Made by a program: the position numbers and the translations under genes
Shown here: positions 1 through 6,470 of the stretch, in pieces
Layout: every line of letters begins with the position of its first letter
Position numbering within the stretch: position 1 is the stretch's first letter
Source: a bacterium
GTDB taxonomy: Bacteria; Krumholzibacteriota; Krumholzibacteriia; Krumholzibacteriales; WJIX01
DNA: 20,687 nt
Assembly: GCA_021160845.1 (NCBI GenBank)
Contig: JAGHBT010000081.1
Coordinates: 1-20,687 of the forward strand
Direction of reading: 5' to 3'
Notes under the pieces: generated by a model
Told to the model about the DNA's origin: nothing
Databases searched by the model: none
The model's input: only the letters and a program-made list of their open reading frames with translations

Positions 1-645
1 AATTTGGGACATTTCAGCGAGCAAGCGATCGCGTTCATCCCTTAAATCACCGGAGGTGCCAACACCCGAAGATTCATCCTGTGCTATTTCTGAATTTAAT
101 TCGGCTACACGCACAGATAATTTATTGAACAAAACAACATTACTTTCAATATTACTGTTTATATTACCTTCTAATTCTCTCAGTGACTGATCCATTGAAT
201 GAAATGTTTCACAAAGCATCTGAGCTGATTCCTTAACGGAAACTCTGGCCGCCACACTTGTCGGATCCGCGGCAAGATCATTCCATGATTTGAAAAATTC
301 ATCTAAAGCGCTGGCCATTCCCGTATCACTCGGCTCATTAAAAACAATTTCCATCTGTGAAAGGGCTGAACTCGCGGATTCCCAGCCACTCTTAACAGCG
401 CTTTCCCTGCGCATCTGCGTTACATAAAATTCCGCATTGGCTCTTCTGATATTCGAGATTGAAACACCATTACCCAACACCCCTGCACTTGTAACCGAGG
501 GAATCATCGATTTATACATAACTTCCTGCCTGGAGTAACCGGGGTTGTTAATATTCGAGATATTATGATTTGTTGTCTGAAGAGAAAACTGTGAACAAAA
601 CAGGCTTCTCTTGTTCATTTCAATAAGCCCAAACAAACTGGACAT
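1..645 (-). CDS. flgK: Flagellar hook-associated protein 1 (FlgK), N-terminal part, cut by window edge
   Basis: The reading frame is open from the ATG at 645 to the window edge, giving 215 residues. FlgK forms the first hook-filament junction ring outside the cell. The N-terminus carries the axial-protein signature (NISNINNPGYSRQ), followed by alpha-helical sequence and, near the visible end, the DLRDERDRLLAEMSQ segment typical of FlgK. A Shine-Dalgarno sequence (GGAAGAG) lies just before the ATG. It is the last visible gene of the flagellar operon, 24 bases after the FlgN-like chaperone gene, which fits because FlgN escorts FlgK and FlgL for export. The C-terminal half and any flgL lie outside the window. 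Confidence 0.93.
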   Translation of the reverse strand, partial: MSSLFGLIEMNKRSLFCSQFSLQTTNHNISNINNPGYSRQEVMYKSMIPSVTSAGVLGNGVSISNIRRANAEFYVTQMRRESAVKSGWESASSALSQMEIVFNEPSDTGMASALDEFFKSWNDLAADPTSVAARVSVKESAQMLCETFHSMDQSLRELEGNINSNIESNVVLFNKLSVRVAELNSEIAQDESSGVGTSGDLRDERDRLLAEMSQI

Positions 646-669
646 AGCTCTTCCTTTCAAACCAAGTTA

Positions 670-1206
670 TTACGCCTTTTCTTCAACCGCAACGGCGTAT
701 GCCTTTTTATTTTCTTTCCCCGAACTATCCGTATAACCTTCCTCATCGGCTGAAGCCAACTCCTTCCAGAGCTCACTCTGCTGTTCAAGAAGGTCGAGGG
801 AAAAATTTACCAGATAAACTGTATTGTGATTAGACTCGTACAACCGATCACCAGCTTTTACAAGTTTCTTACGGCATTGCAGTAATTTCGTTTTTAAGTC
901 CCCATACAGAGAATCGGTTATGTTAATGACAGAAACATCCTCTGAATCAATCGCTAACAGACTGCCAACTTCTTCCATAAATTTCCGGCGGATCTTCTGC
1001 AATTCCTTAAGCCTAATAACCGCCCCCTTCATTTTTTTGGTATTTTCAAGAAGTATATCTATCTTATTTTTCATTAAATAATGCTGCTCCGACTTGGAAA
1101 GCTCCAGAAGATCTGTACACATCTCCGTCTCGGTTTCCATCATTTCACATAATCTCAAAACCTTGCCATTCAAGATATCTATCTTATCTAATTTTCCTTG
1201 ACGCAT
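670..1206 (-). CDS. flgN: FlgN-like flagellar export chaperone
   Basis: The 178-residue protein is almost entirely helical and highly charged, with a coiled-coil pattern, no signal peptide and no membrane segment. FlgN-family proteins are cytoplasmic chaperones that bind the C-termini of FlgK and FlgL and deliver them to the flagellar type III export gate. Primary-sequence similarity in this family is always weak, so the call rests on size, composition (heptad-like Leu/Ile spacing, basic central part) and position directly between the rod-binding flgJ gene and flgK. The start overlaps the end of flgJ by 23 bases, suggesting translational coupling. A purine-rich GAGAG sits 7 bases before the ATG. 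The last ~25 residues are polar and look disordered. Confidence 0.72.
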   Translation of the reverse strand: MRQGKLDKIDILNGKVLRLCEMMETETEMCTDLLELSKSEQHYLMKNKIDILLENTKKMKGAVIRLKELQKIRRKFMEEVGSLLAIDSEDVSVINITDSLYGDLKTKLLQCRKKLVKAGDRLYESNHNTVYLVNFSLDLLEQQSELWKELASADEEGYTDSSGKENKKAYAVAVEEKA

Positions 1207-1696
1207 TTACAGTCTCTCTTTCTTTTAAGCCTAAACCTCCGGCTGAATCATCCCCCTTTTTCATCCCATAGAACTTATCAATCTTTTTCTGGTTTTCTAT
1301 TCTGAATTTCTTTTGAATACCTCCGCGACTCTTCTCTTTAGGAACAATTTCTTTAAAACTGCGGATAACATTATCTCTGCTGTTTCTCAGCGCTCTTTTC
1401 TCCATGCTGTTCTCAAGCTGCTCAGCTATAATTTTTCCTAACCCCAACCCTCCCCTCTTCGCGTAAACCTTCGCATATTCCCTCTGAATCATTTCCTCAT
1501 ATATCTTCCTTGGAAATGATTGCTTAATCACCCCTGCATTTCCCACTGTTGAATACATATTCTTGAAAAGCTGTCCGACAAAGATCGCTTCAAAATCACG
1601 CGCCGCGTTCTTGAGCGTACAATTTCTTGTCCGTTTTAAATTCCTCGCGGCTGTCATTTCCATTTTTCCTGTACTATTTATTATCATACTTTCCAT
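1184..1696 (-). CDS. flgJ: FlgJ-like rod-binding protein without muramidase domain
   Basis: Residues ~28-95 match the rod-binding domain found at the N-terminus of FlgJ: AARDFEAIFVGQLFKNM, then an EMIQREYAK stretch and the closing GLGLGKIIAEQL. This domain caps the growing rod in the periplasm. At 170 residues the protein lacks the C-terminal peptidoglycan hydrolase domain of enterobacterial FlgJ, a split known in many phyla, so wall penetration must use another enzyme. Instead it ends in a very basic, low-complexity tail of about 70 residues (many Lys/Arg), which is unusual. A second in-frame ATG lies three codons downstream at 1687; either could be used. It sits 6 bases after flgI and overlaps the FlgN-like gene. 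Confidence 0.83.
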   Translation of the reverse strand: MESMIINSTGKMEMTAARNLKRTRNCTLKNAARDFEAIFVGQLFKNMYSTVGNAGVIKQSFPRKIYEEMIQREYAKVYAKRGGLGLGKIIAEQLENSMEKRALRNSRDNVIRSFKEIVPKEKSRGGIQKKFRIENQKKIDKFYGMKKGDDSAGGLGLKERETVNASRKIR

Positions 1697-1702
1697 CTCT
1701 TG

Positions 1703-2821
1703 TTACATAATTACCAGTTCGGCATTAAGCGCTCCCGCCTTTTTTAATGCCTGGAATATTGCCACAATATCTCTCGGAGTTACTCCAAGTTCATTAAGAG
1801 CGGAAGCAATATCACTTACTGTGCTTGATTTCCGCATAGCGAAGAGCCGGGCTTCTTTGTCCTTAACTATTGTCTCTATCTCCGGCACGACAACAGATTG
1901 CCCCTGACCAAAAGACATTGGCTGACTGACCCCGTATTTAGCGCTTATTTCCACCTGGAGATTGCCGTGAGCAATCGCCACTTCATCTATAATAACCTTG
2001 CCCCCTATAATTACCGTCCCCGTTCTTTCATTTATTACAACCCTGGCCAATTTGTCCAAAGTCACCTCCATATTGCCTATCTCGGCAATAAAGGCTACAT
2101 GGTTTTTACTGTACTGCGGAGGAATCTTTACCACAATCTCCCTCGAATCGAGCGCCGAGGCAAGCTTCATCTGATATAGAAAGTTTATATGATTTACTAT
2201 ATTAGTTGCCGATTGAAAATCGGGATTGTGCAGAGACAACTTGAACATATCATTATTTGTCAGCTCGCCCGCGGGTTGTCTCCTGATAATAGCTCCGTCC
2301 GGAATTCGACCAACTGTAGAGTGATTTCTTCTGATAACATTTCCAGCCCCGGCTTCAATATTAAATCCACCTATCGATACGGGGCCCTGAGCCACAGCGT
2401 AAACATTCCCGTCCTGTCCCCTTAGGGGAGTCATCAAAAGCTGTCCGCCTTCCAGGCTTGAAGCGTCACTCAGTGAAGAAACCATGACATCCATCTTGGT
2501 TCCCACGGGTGTAAAGGCTTGTATCTGGGCTGTGACTATAACAGCGGCGACATTCTCCACTTTTACATCGGAAGCGGGAACCGTAACCCCGAATTTCTCC
2601 AGCATACTGACTATTGAATTAACCGTAAAAACACTCTTGTTTCCGTCTCCCGTGCCGTTTAATCCAACAATAAGTCCATATCCCACAACCTGCTCATCCG
2701 GGATGCCAGCCAATTGGGTCGCGTCCTTAATCCTTACATTCGCGCCAGCCTTGAAGGAAAAGGCAAAAAGGATACATACGATTAAACCCCCGAATAATTG
2801 TGCTTTTTTCATAGTCCTCAT
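1703..2821 (-). CDS. flgI: Flagellar P-ring protein FlgI
   Basis: FlgI assembles the P-ring around the distal rod in the peptidoglycan layer. The mature protein opens with VRIKD and the hallmark VVGYGLIVGLNGTGDG, and ends with the conserved GALNAELVIM. Length (about 370 residues) is normal. A Sec signal peptide is clear (MKK, then a hydrophobic run and AGA before NVRIKD). The start is uncertain. ATGs at 2833, 2821 and 2812 are in frame. 2821 has a GGA seven bases upstream, 2812 has GAGG only three bases away, and 2833 has no obvious ribosome site. All give the same mature protein. It follows flgH by a few bases. Confidence 0.95.
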   Translation of the reverse strand: MRTMKKAQLFGGLIVCILFAFSFKAGANVRIKDATQLAGIPDEQVVGYGLIVGLNGTGDGNKSVFTVNSIVSMLEKFGVTVPASDVKVENVAAVIVTAQIQAFTPVGTKMDVMVSSLSDASSLEGGQLLMTPLRGQDGNVYAVAQGPVSIGGFNIEAGAGNVIRRNHSTVGRIPDGAIIRRQPAGELTNNDMFKLSLHNPDFQSATNIVNHINFLYQMKLASALDSREIVVKIPPQYSKNHVAFIAEIGNMEVTLDKLARVVINERTGTVIIGGKVIIDEVAIAHGNLQVEISAKYGVSQPMSFGQGQSVVVPEIETIVKDKEARLFAMRKSSTVSDIASALNELGVTPRDIVAIFQALKKAGALNAELVIM

Positions 2822-2840
2822 AGCTAATTCCATTTCACAT

Positions 2841-3416
2841 CTATATAAACCAGTTTATAAGCTTGGTAAGGATACCCGGTTCATGTCCCGAATCAATTAT
2901 TCCCTTCCCGTCGTACAGTATTTTCGCATTGGCCACATAAGTAGATAAAATTGTATTGTCGGAACGGATGTCCCTTGAACGAATAGTACCGCTCAGTTTG
3001 ATGGTTTCTCTTTCTCCGTTGATATTGACCTCTCTATCCCCCTCAATTCTGTAATCACCATTCTGAAGTATCTCTATGATTTTGGCCGTAATCCTGGCGT
3101 CAAGCGAACCTGACCTCTGAGTTTTAGCATCCCCCTTGTATTTATTTTCACTATTCAGTCCCCAGAGTGACATAAAGTCAAGAGTCCCCCTGCCGGGGCC
3201 GGCGGAAAATTCGTTCTTTACCTTTGTATCGGTCTTAGCGTTACTCGAAGCAGTAGACTGTTCCTGAATAATCACAGTAACTACATCTCCTACACGGTAA
3301 GCCTTAAGATTCGAATAGAGCGATCCCTCCGAACCATTCCATAGGGGTTGCTGTGAACGAGAAGTTCCATTAACCGAAAAAAGAATCAAAATAAAGAGTA
3401 GAAATGTTTTTTTCAT
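2841..3416 (-). CDS. flgH: Flagellar L-ring protein FlgH, lacking the lipobox cysteine
   Basis: FlgH forms the L-ring in the outer membrane around the rod. The 191-residue protein shows the family landmarks: SLWN-like LWNGSEGSLY after the signal peptide, YRVGDVVTVIIQEQSTASS, the ITAKIIEILQNGDYRIEGDREVN block split over residues ~107-135, the GTIRSRDI motif, and the C-terminal GILTKLINWF. The N-terminus is a signal peptide, but no cysteine exists anywhere in the protein, so it cannot be lipidated in the usual way; cleavage by signal peptidase I is more likely. The ATG overlaps the flgA stop codon (ATGA), showing tight translational coupling. The presence of FlgH with FlgI means a diderm envelope. 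Confidence 0.95.
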   Translation of the reverse strand: MKKTFLLFILILFSVNGTSRSQQPLWNGSEGSLYSNLKAYRVGDVVTVIIQEQSTASSNAKTDTKVKNEFSAGPGRGTLDFMSLWGLNSENKYKGDAKTQRSGSLDARITAKIIEILQNGDYRIEGDREVNINGERETIKLSGTIRSRDIRSDNTILSTYVANAKILYDGKGIIDSGHEPGILTKLINWFI

Positions 3417-4213
3417 TTACTGCCCCGTCCATCAGAAAATTCTGTAGAAACCTTCCCCACACTTATTACACAATACTTTTGTATTTTCCCATTTGTCTTG
3501 TTTCTAATCATAACTCTGTCCCCTATCCAGCCATCCTCCAGAGATTTACCAACAGCGCTTATCTTCAAAGCTCCTCTTTTTACCTCGATTACCACTCTTT
3601 CCCCTCTTTTTACCTCCGGGATACTCTCCAAAGCATCGAGAGGAATCATTTCCCCCGCCCTGATAAAACGCCTGGCTCTCAACCTGTATATATCCGTATC
3701 CAATGTCGCGGGCTGCCGATAGCACTCCGCCAGGTCCTTATCGACCCAGTCAATATCACCAACATCTATTCTCTTCCCCTTTTTAATCTTTCCTGTAGCT
3801 ACCGGGCACTTAATATCAAGATGAAAACGGCATCCTATTGAATACCGTCTACTGGACCAATCCCCCTGGTTTATTGTAAAAGAAACATTTCTCAATCCAT
3901 TGATGTAGGGTGGCAATTCACATTTAATATTGAAATCTCCCCGGGGAACATCTAGTTTCTTAGGGATATTGTAAAATTCAAAATCGAGCGATTTAGAACC
4001 CTTGTTCCATTTGGAAAAAGCGAGTTCTTTCTTGATGCTCTGTCGCAATAAGGCCATGATATCTATCTGCTTTTTGCGTGCGGCTGCAACCACTGAAGAA
4101 TCTTCAGAAGCAATACCGGCTGTATTAACACTGCGGGGATCCCCCCCCGAGCCCGCGGTAACGCAAACGGGAAAAAACATTAGCAAAATGACAAATTTAG
4201 AAACCAGTGTCAT
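3413..4213 (-). CDS. flgA: Flagellar basal body P-ring assembly chaperone FlgA
   Basis: FlgA is a periplasmic chaperone needed for FlgI to polymerise into the P-ring. The 266-residue protein has an N-terminal signal peptide (hydrophobic stretch ending in CVTA). Its C-terminal half carries the SAF-type domain: RFIRAGEMIPLDALE, then VKRGERVVIEVKRGALKISAVGK split around residues 195-220, and a final IQKYCVISVGKV strand pair. The segment before it has the characteristic RPATLDTDIY-like linker (CYRQPATLDTDIYRL). A Shine-Dalgarno sequence (AGGA) is about 8 bases before the ATG. It lies 10 bases after flgG and overlaps flgH by 4 bases, so it is inside the operon together with the ring proteins it serves. 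Confidence 0.9.
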   Translation of the reverse strand: MTLVSKFVILLMFFPVCVTAGSGGDPRSVNTAGIASEDSSVVAAARKKQIDIMALLRQSIKKELAFSKWNKGSKSLDFEFYNIPKKLDVPRGDFNIKCELPPYINGLRNVSFTINQGDWSSRRYSIGCRFHLDIKCPVATGKIKKGKRIDVGDIDWVDKDLAECYRQPATLDTDIYRLRARRFIRAGEMIPLDALESIPEVKRGERVVIEVKRGALKISAVGKSLEDGWIGDRVMIRNKTNGKIQKYCVISVGKVSTEFSDGRGSK

Positions 4214-4223
4214 AAACTTTATC

Positions 4224-5009
4224 CTATCTCTTCAAACCGGCGGCTATCTGTAACATTTCCTCACTTGTTTTTACCGCCTTTGAATTTATTTCGTAGGCTC
4301 TCTGCGCCGTTATCATTCCAACCATTTCAGTTATTACATCCACATTGCTCATCTCAAGAAATCCTTCTTCTATATAACCTATGCCCTCTTCTCCAGGGTT
4401 TCCAACAAGGGGATCCCCACTGGTCGCTGTAGGTTTATATAAATTGTGTCCTACGCTCCTCAATCCAGCAGGATTCTGAAATCTGACAAGTTCCATGCGT
4501 CCGAGTTGTGACGGTTCGTCTTCACCCTGTATAAGAACTGAGACTCCTCCATCCCCAGCGACCATCATTTCTGTCGCCTCTCTGGGAATAGCAAGTGACG
4601 GTTCAACAGGAAACCCGGATGTTGTTACCATATTACCCTCAGAATCCATCTTCATAGTTCCGTCACGAGTGTAGGCGTATGTTCCGTCTGGAAGAAGAAC
4701 CTGAAAAAAGCCATCTCCATCGATCATCATATCAAGGGCATTTTCGGTAATTTTTGAAATTCCCTGGCTAAAAATCTTAGTTGTCGCCGACAGCCTGACT
4801 CCATGCCCAATCTGATTGAAGCTCGGATTGGCTTTGTTCGTCAACCTGGCGCCCCCCGCCCCTAGTCTTTCATAAAGGAGATCTTGAAACTCCACTCTGG
4901 TTTTCTTAAACCCGGGGGTATTTACATTGGCAAGATTATTGGAAATATTATCTATATATATCTGTTGTGATTTCATTCCAGACGACGCCGTCGATAAAGC
5001 TCTAATCAT
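4224..5009 (-). CDS. flgG: Flagellar distal rod protein FlgG
   Basis: FlgG forms the distal rod that crosses the periplasm to the hook. The 261-residue length is standard. The N-terminus (MIRALSTASSGM, then NISNNLANVNTPGFKK) and the C-terminus (NVDVITEMVGMITAQRAYEIN, ending SEEMLQIAAGLKR) are diagnostic; the N-terminal MIRALxTAxSGM and the DLLYERL segment separate FlgG from FlgF. The central flagellin-D1-like domain includes DGDGFFQVLLPDGTYAYTRDG. No signal peptide is present, as expected for a type III flagellar export substrate. A GAGG lies about 10 bases upstream of the ATG. A 75-base gap separates it from flgF, and within that gap I see no promoter or terminator. Confidence 0.96.
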   Translation of the reverse strand: MIRALSTASSGMKSQQIYIDNISNNLANVNTPGFKKTRVEFQDLLYERLGAGGARLTNKANPSFNQIGHGVRLSATTKIFSQGISKITENALDMMIDGDGFFQVLLPDGTYAYTRDGTMKMDSEGNMVTTSGFPVEPSLAIPREATEMMVAGDGGVSVLIQGEDEPSQLGRMELVRFQNPAGLRSVGHNLYKPTATSGDPLVGNPGEEGIGYIEEGFLEMSNVDVITEMVGMITAQRAYEINSKAVKTSEEMLQIAAGLKR

Positions 5010-5084
5010 ATCTCTTAACCTCTTTCCTTAACGGAGACCAAATACTCTCTTTTGTAAAGTCACATTCATAGCTTTGCCTGTAAC

Positions 5085-5783
5085 CTATCCTATTTTTCCA
5101 ATCCTTGTTGTCATCATCTGAAGAATTTCATCCTGCGATTTCAGGGCTTTCTGAGAAATCTCATAGGCCTTGAGGCCTTCTATCATATTTGTCATCTCGG
5201 CAACAACATCCACATTACTTTCTTCAATAAATCCTGATACAATGTTTGTTTCTTCAATCGTTAATTCTTTCGGAGAAGCTCCCTGCATCGCCCTGAACAA
5301 TGTTGAACCTGTCTTCTCCAAAAGTGACTTATCCTCAAAATCAACCACTGATATTCGTCCCGCGGAGACTCCATTTACCTTCACCGCGCCGTTACCATAA
5401 ACTTCTATCTTTCCCGGGGGGAGCTGAATACCGCCTGCGACACGATCACCGTTGGATGTTACCAGATAACCCTCTGAATTAATTAGGAATGCACCATTTC
5501 TTGTATACCTGGCGCCCTCGTCGGTTTCTACTTCGAAGAACCCCTCGCCGTGAATGGCCAGATCAAGAACCCGGTCGGTCTGGTTAAATGTCCCCTGATT
5601 ATATTGAATGGCACTTTGAACATTCGTTGTTTCTCGATTGTTATTGTCCACGGCACTATGGAAAAGAGCTATATCCTTCTTAAATCCGGCAGTGTTAATG
5701 TTAGCCAGGTTATTCGCTATCACGTCATTGCGAATTGTCTGATTCTTCATCGCCCTCGCGGACAAAAATATTCCTCGCAGCAT
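5085..5783 (-). CDS. flgF: Flagellar proximal rod protein FlgF
   Basis: FlgF builds part of the proximal rod. The 232-residue product begins MLRGIFLSARAMKNQ, carries the rod/hook signature NNLANINTAGFKKD, has the central HGEGFFEVETDEGARYTRNG domain, and ends with NVDVVAEMTNMIEGLKAYEIS and QKALKSQDEILQ. The shorter length and the MLRGIFLSA start favour FlgF over FlgG. An upstream in-frame TTG at 5807 is possible, but the ATG at 5783 has a strong GGAGG seven bases away, and the predicted sigma-54 transcription start (about 5802) would lie downstream of the TTG. It is the first gene of the flgFGAHIJNK operon. Confidence 0.93.
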   Translation of the reverse strand: MLRGIFLSARAMKNQTIRNDVIANNLANINTAGFKKDIALFHSAVDNNNRETTNVQSAIQYNQGTFNQTDRVLDLAIHGEGFFEVETDEGARYTRNGAFLINSEGYLVTSNGDRVAGGIQLPPGKIEVYGNGAVKVNGVSAGRISVVDFEDKSLLEKTGSTLFRAMQGASPKELTIEETNIVSGFIEESNVDVVAEMTNMIEGLKAYEISQKALKSQDEILQMMTTRIGKIG

Positions 5784-5790
5784 AGTCTTT

Positions 5791-5795
5791 CCTCC
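5791..5795 (-). promoter_or_regulatory. Ribosome binding site deciding the flgF start
   Basis: On the minus strand GGAGG is followed by seven bases and then the ATG at 5783. It supports that ATG over the TTG at 5807, which has no such site. Confidence 0.8.
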
Positions 5796-5812
5796 ATAGC
5801 TCGACAAATATC

Positions 5813-5829
5813 GGCAAGAGATATGCCCC
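5813..5829 (-). promoter_or_regulatory. Predicted sigma-54 promoter of the flagellar operon
   Basis: The minus strand reads GGGGCATATCTCTTGCC. This fits the -24/-12 consensus (TGGCAY, five bases, TTGCW), with invariant GG and GC separated by exactly ten bases. The predicted transcription start is near 5802, leaving a leader of roughly 20 bases with a strong ribosome site before flgF. Sigma-54 control of rod, ring and hook genes is established in several flagellated phyla. No competing sigma-70 element of similar quality is seen here. The cognate activator is not in the window. Confidence 0.65.
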
Positions 5830-5898
5830 TTGGGACCTAAGTCCTCAAATCATTTGTCATAAAAGGTTATCGGATTGTTATATATAGAATTACAAAGT

Positions 5899-5922
5899 GT
5901 GGAAAGAAACAGTCTTTCCCAC
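5899..5922. promoter_or_regulatory. Inverted repeat, possible activator (enhancer) site for the sigma-54 promoter
   Basis: Plus-strand arms GTGGAAAGA (5899-5907) and TCTTTCCCAC (5913-5922) pair around a five-base centre with one bulged base. The centre lies about 108 bp upstream of the predicted sigma-54 transcription start, the usual distance for an enhancer-binding protein site. It is not followed by a T-run on either strand, so it is unlikely to be a terminator. The regulatory role is inference. Confidence 0.4.
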
Positions 5923-5945
5923 AAAACAAATCGCACTGATAAAAT

Positions 5946-5979
5946 GAAAAGGAAAAATTTTCTATATGAAAGGAAAATT
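5946..5979 (-). terminator. Possible weak terminator after the histidine kinase gene
   Basis: On the minus strand, just after the kinase stop codon, a seven-base-pair AT-rich stem (AATTTTC with GAAAATT, ten-base loop; plus-strand arms 5973-5979 and 5956-5962) is followed by T-rich sequence. The stem is too AT-rich to be confident. Its position between the kinase and the flagellar operon makes sense for a terminator. Confidence 0.35.
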
Positions 5980-5982
5980 AAT

Positions 5983-6366
5983 TCATTTAGTTATATTAAC
6001 AGCCACTGTTAAATCTTCGCTCTTTTTATCGGGAGCGCCCACAATCAACCCAGGAAGCCATACATAAAAAGTACTGCCCTCGGATACCCTGCTTTCCACG
6101 GAGATATTACCATTATGAGCGGTTACAATGTCCTTTACTATAGTCAAGCCGAGCCCCGTTCCCTTTATTTTCTTCCTCTCGGCATTCTGAAGCCTCGCAA
6201 AACTATCGAAGATGCTTCCCATTTCTTCCTCACTCATCCCTATCCCCTTATCGCTTACCTTTACTTCAACACCGTCATCCTTTCTATAACATTCAAGATA
6301 AACTTCCCCACCTTTGCCTGTGTACTTAATTGCGTTCTCAATAATATTGATTAAAACATGCTCCAA
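5983..6366 (-). CDS. Histidine kinase, C-terminal ATPase fragment (separated by frameshift)
   Basis: This 127-residue frame is the HATPase_c domain of a sensor kinase. It has the N box (INIIENAIKYTG), the G1 box (VSDKGIGM), an F box (FDSFARL) and the G2 box (GTGLGLTIVKDIV), followed by a normal C-terminal strand (GSTFYVWLPG) and a short tail. Kinase homology continues in the same frame upstream of the ATG to about 6489 (DFAELVTKTVDGLRLLAENKN), so this is not an independent gene. It is the rest of the kinase that begins at 7478, displaced by one base. No ribosome site precedes the ATG at 6366. An ATPase piece alone could not autophosphorylate without the dimerisation/His domain. Confidence 0.75.
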   Translation of the reverse strand: MEHVLINIIENAIKYTGKGGEVYLECYRKDDGVEVKVSDKGIGMSEEEMGSIFDSFARLQNAERKKIKGTGLGLTIVKDIVTAHNGNISVESRVSEGSTFYVWLPGLIVGAPDKKSEDLTVAVNITK

Positions 6367-6470
6367 TTTGTCGCTATCGCCAAAGAGATTGATTTTACCG
6401 TCTTTACAGTCACATACAAGATTAATATTCTTATTCTCAGCGAGGAGTCTTAACCCATCTACCGTCTTTG

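Noticed and set aside
5030..5078. A 13-codon minus-strand frame (ATGAATGTG...) between flgF and flgG, possible leader peptide.
   Set aside because: No clear ribosome site, and there is no attenuator-like structure around it.
5804..5815. GCCGATAT on the minus strand upstream of flgF, resembling the -10 of a sigma-28 promoter.
   Set aside because: No TAAA-like -35 lies about 15 bases upstream, and the same bases overlap the better sigma-54 element.
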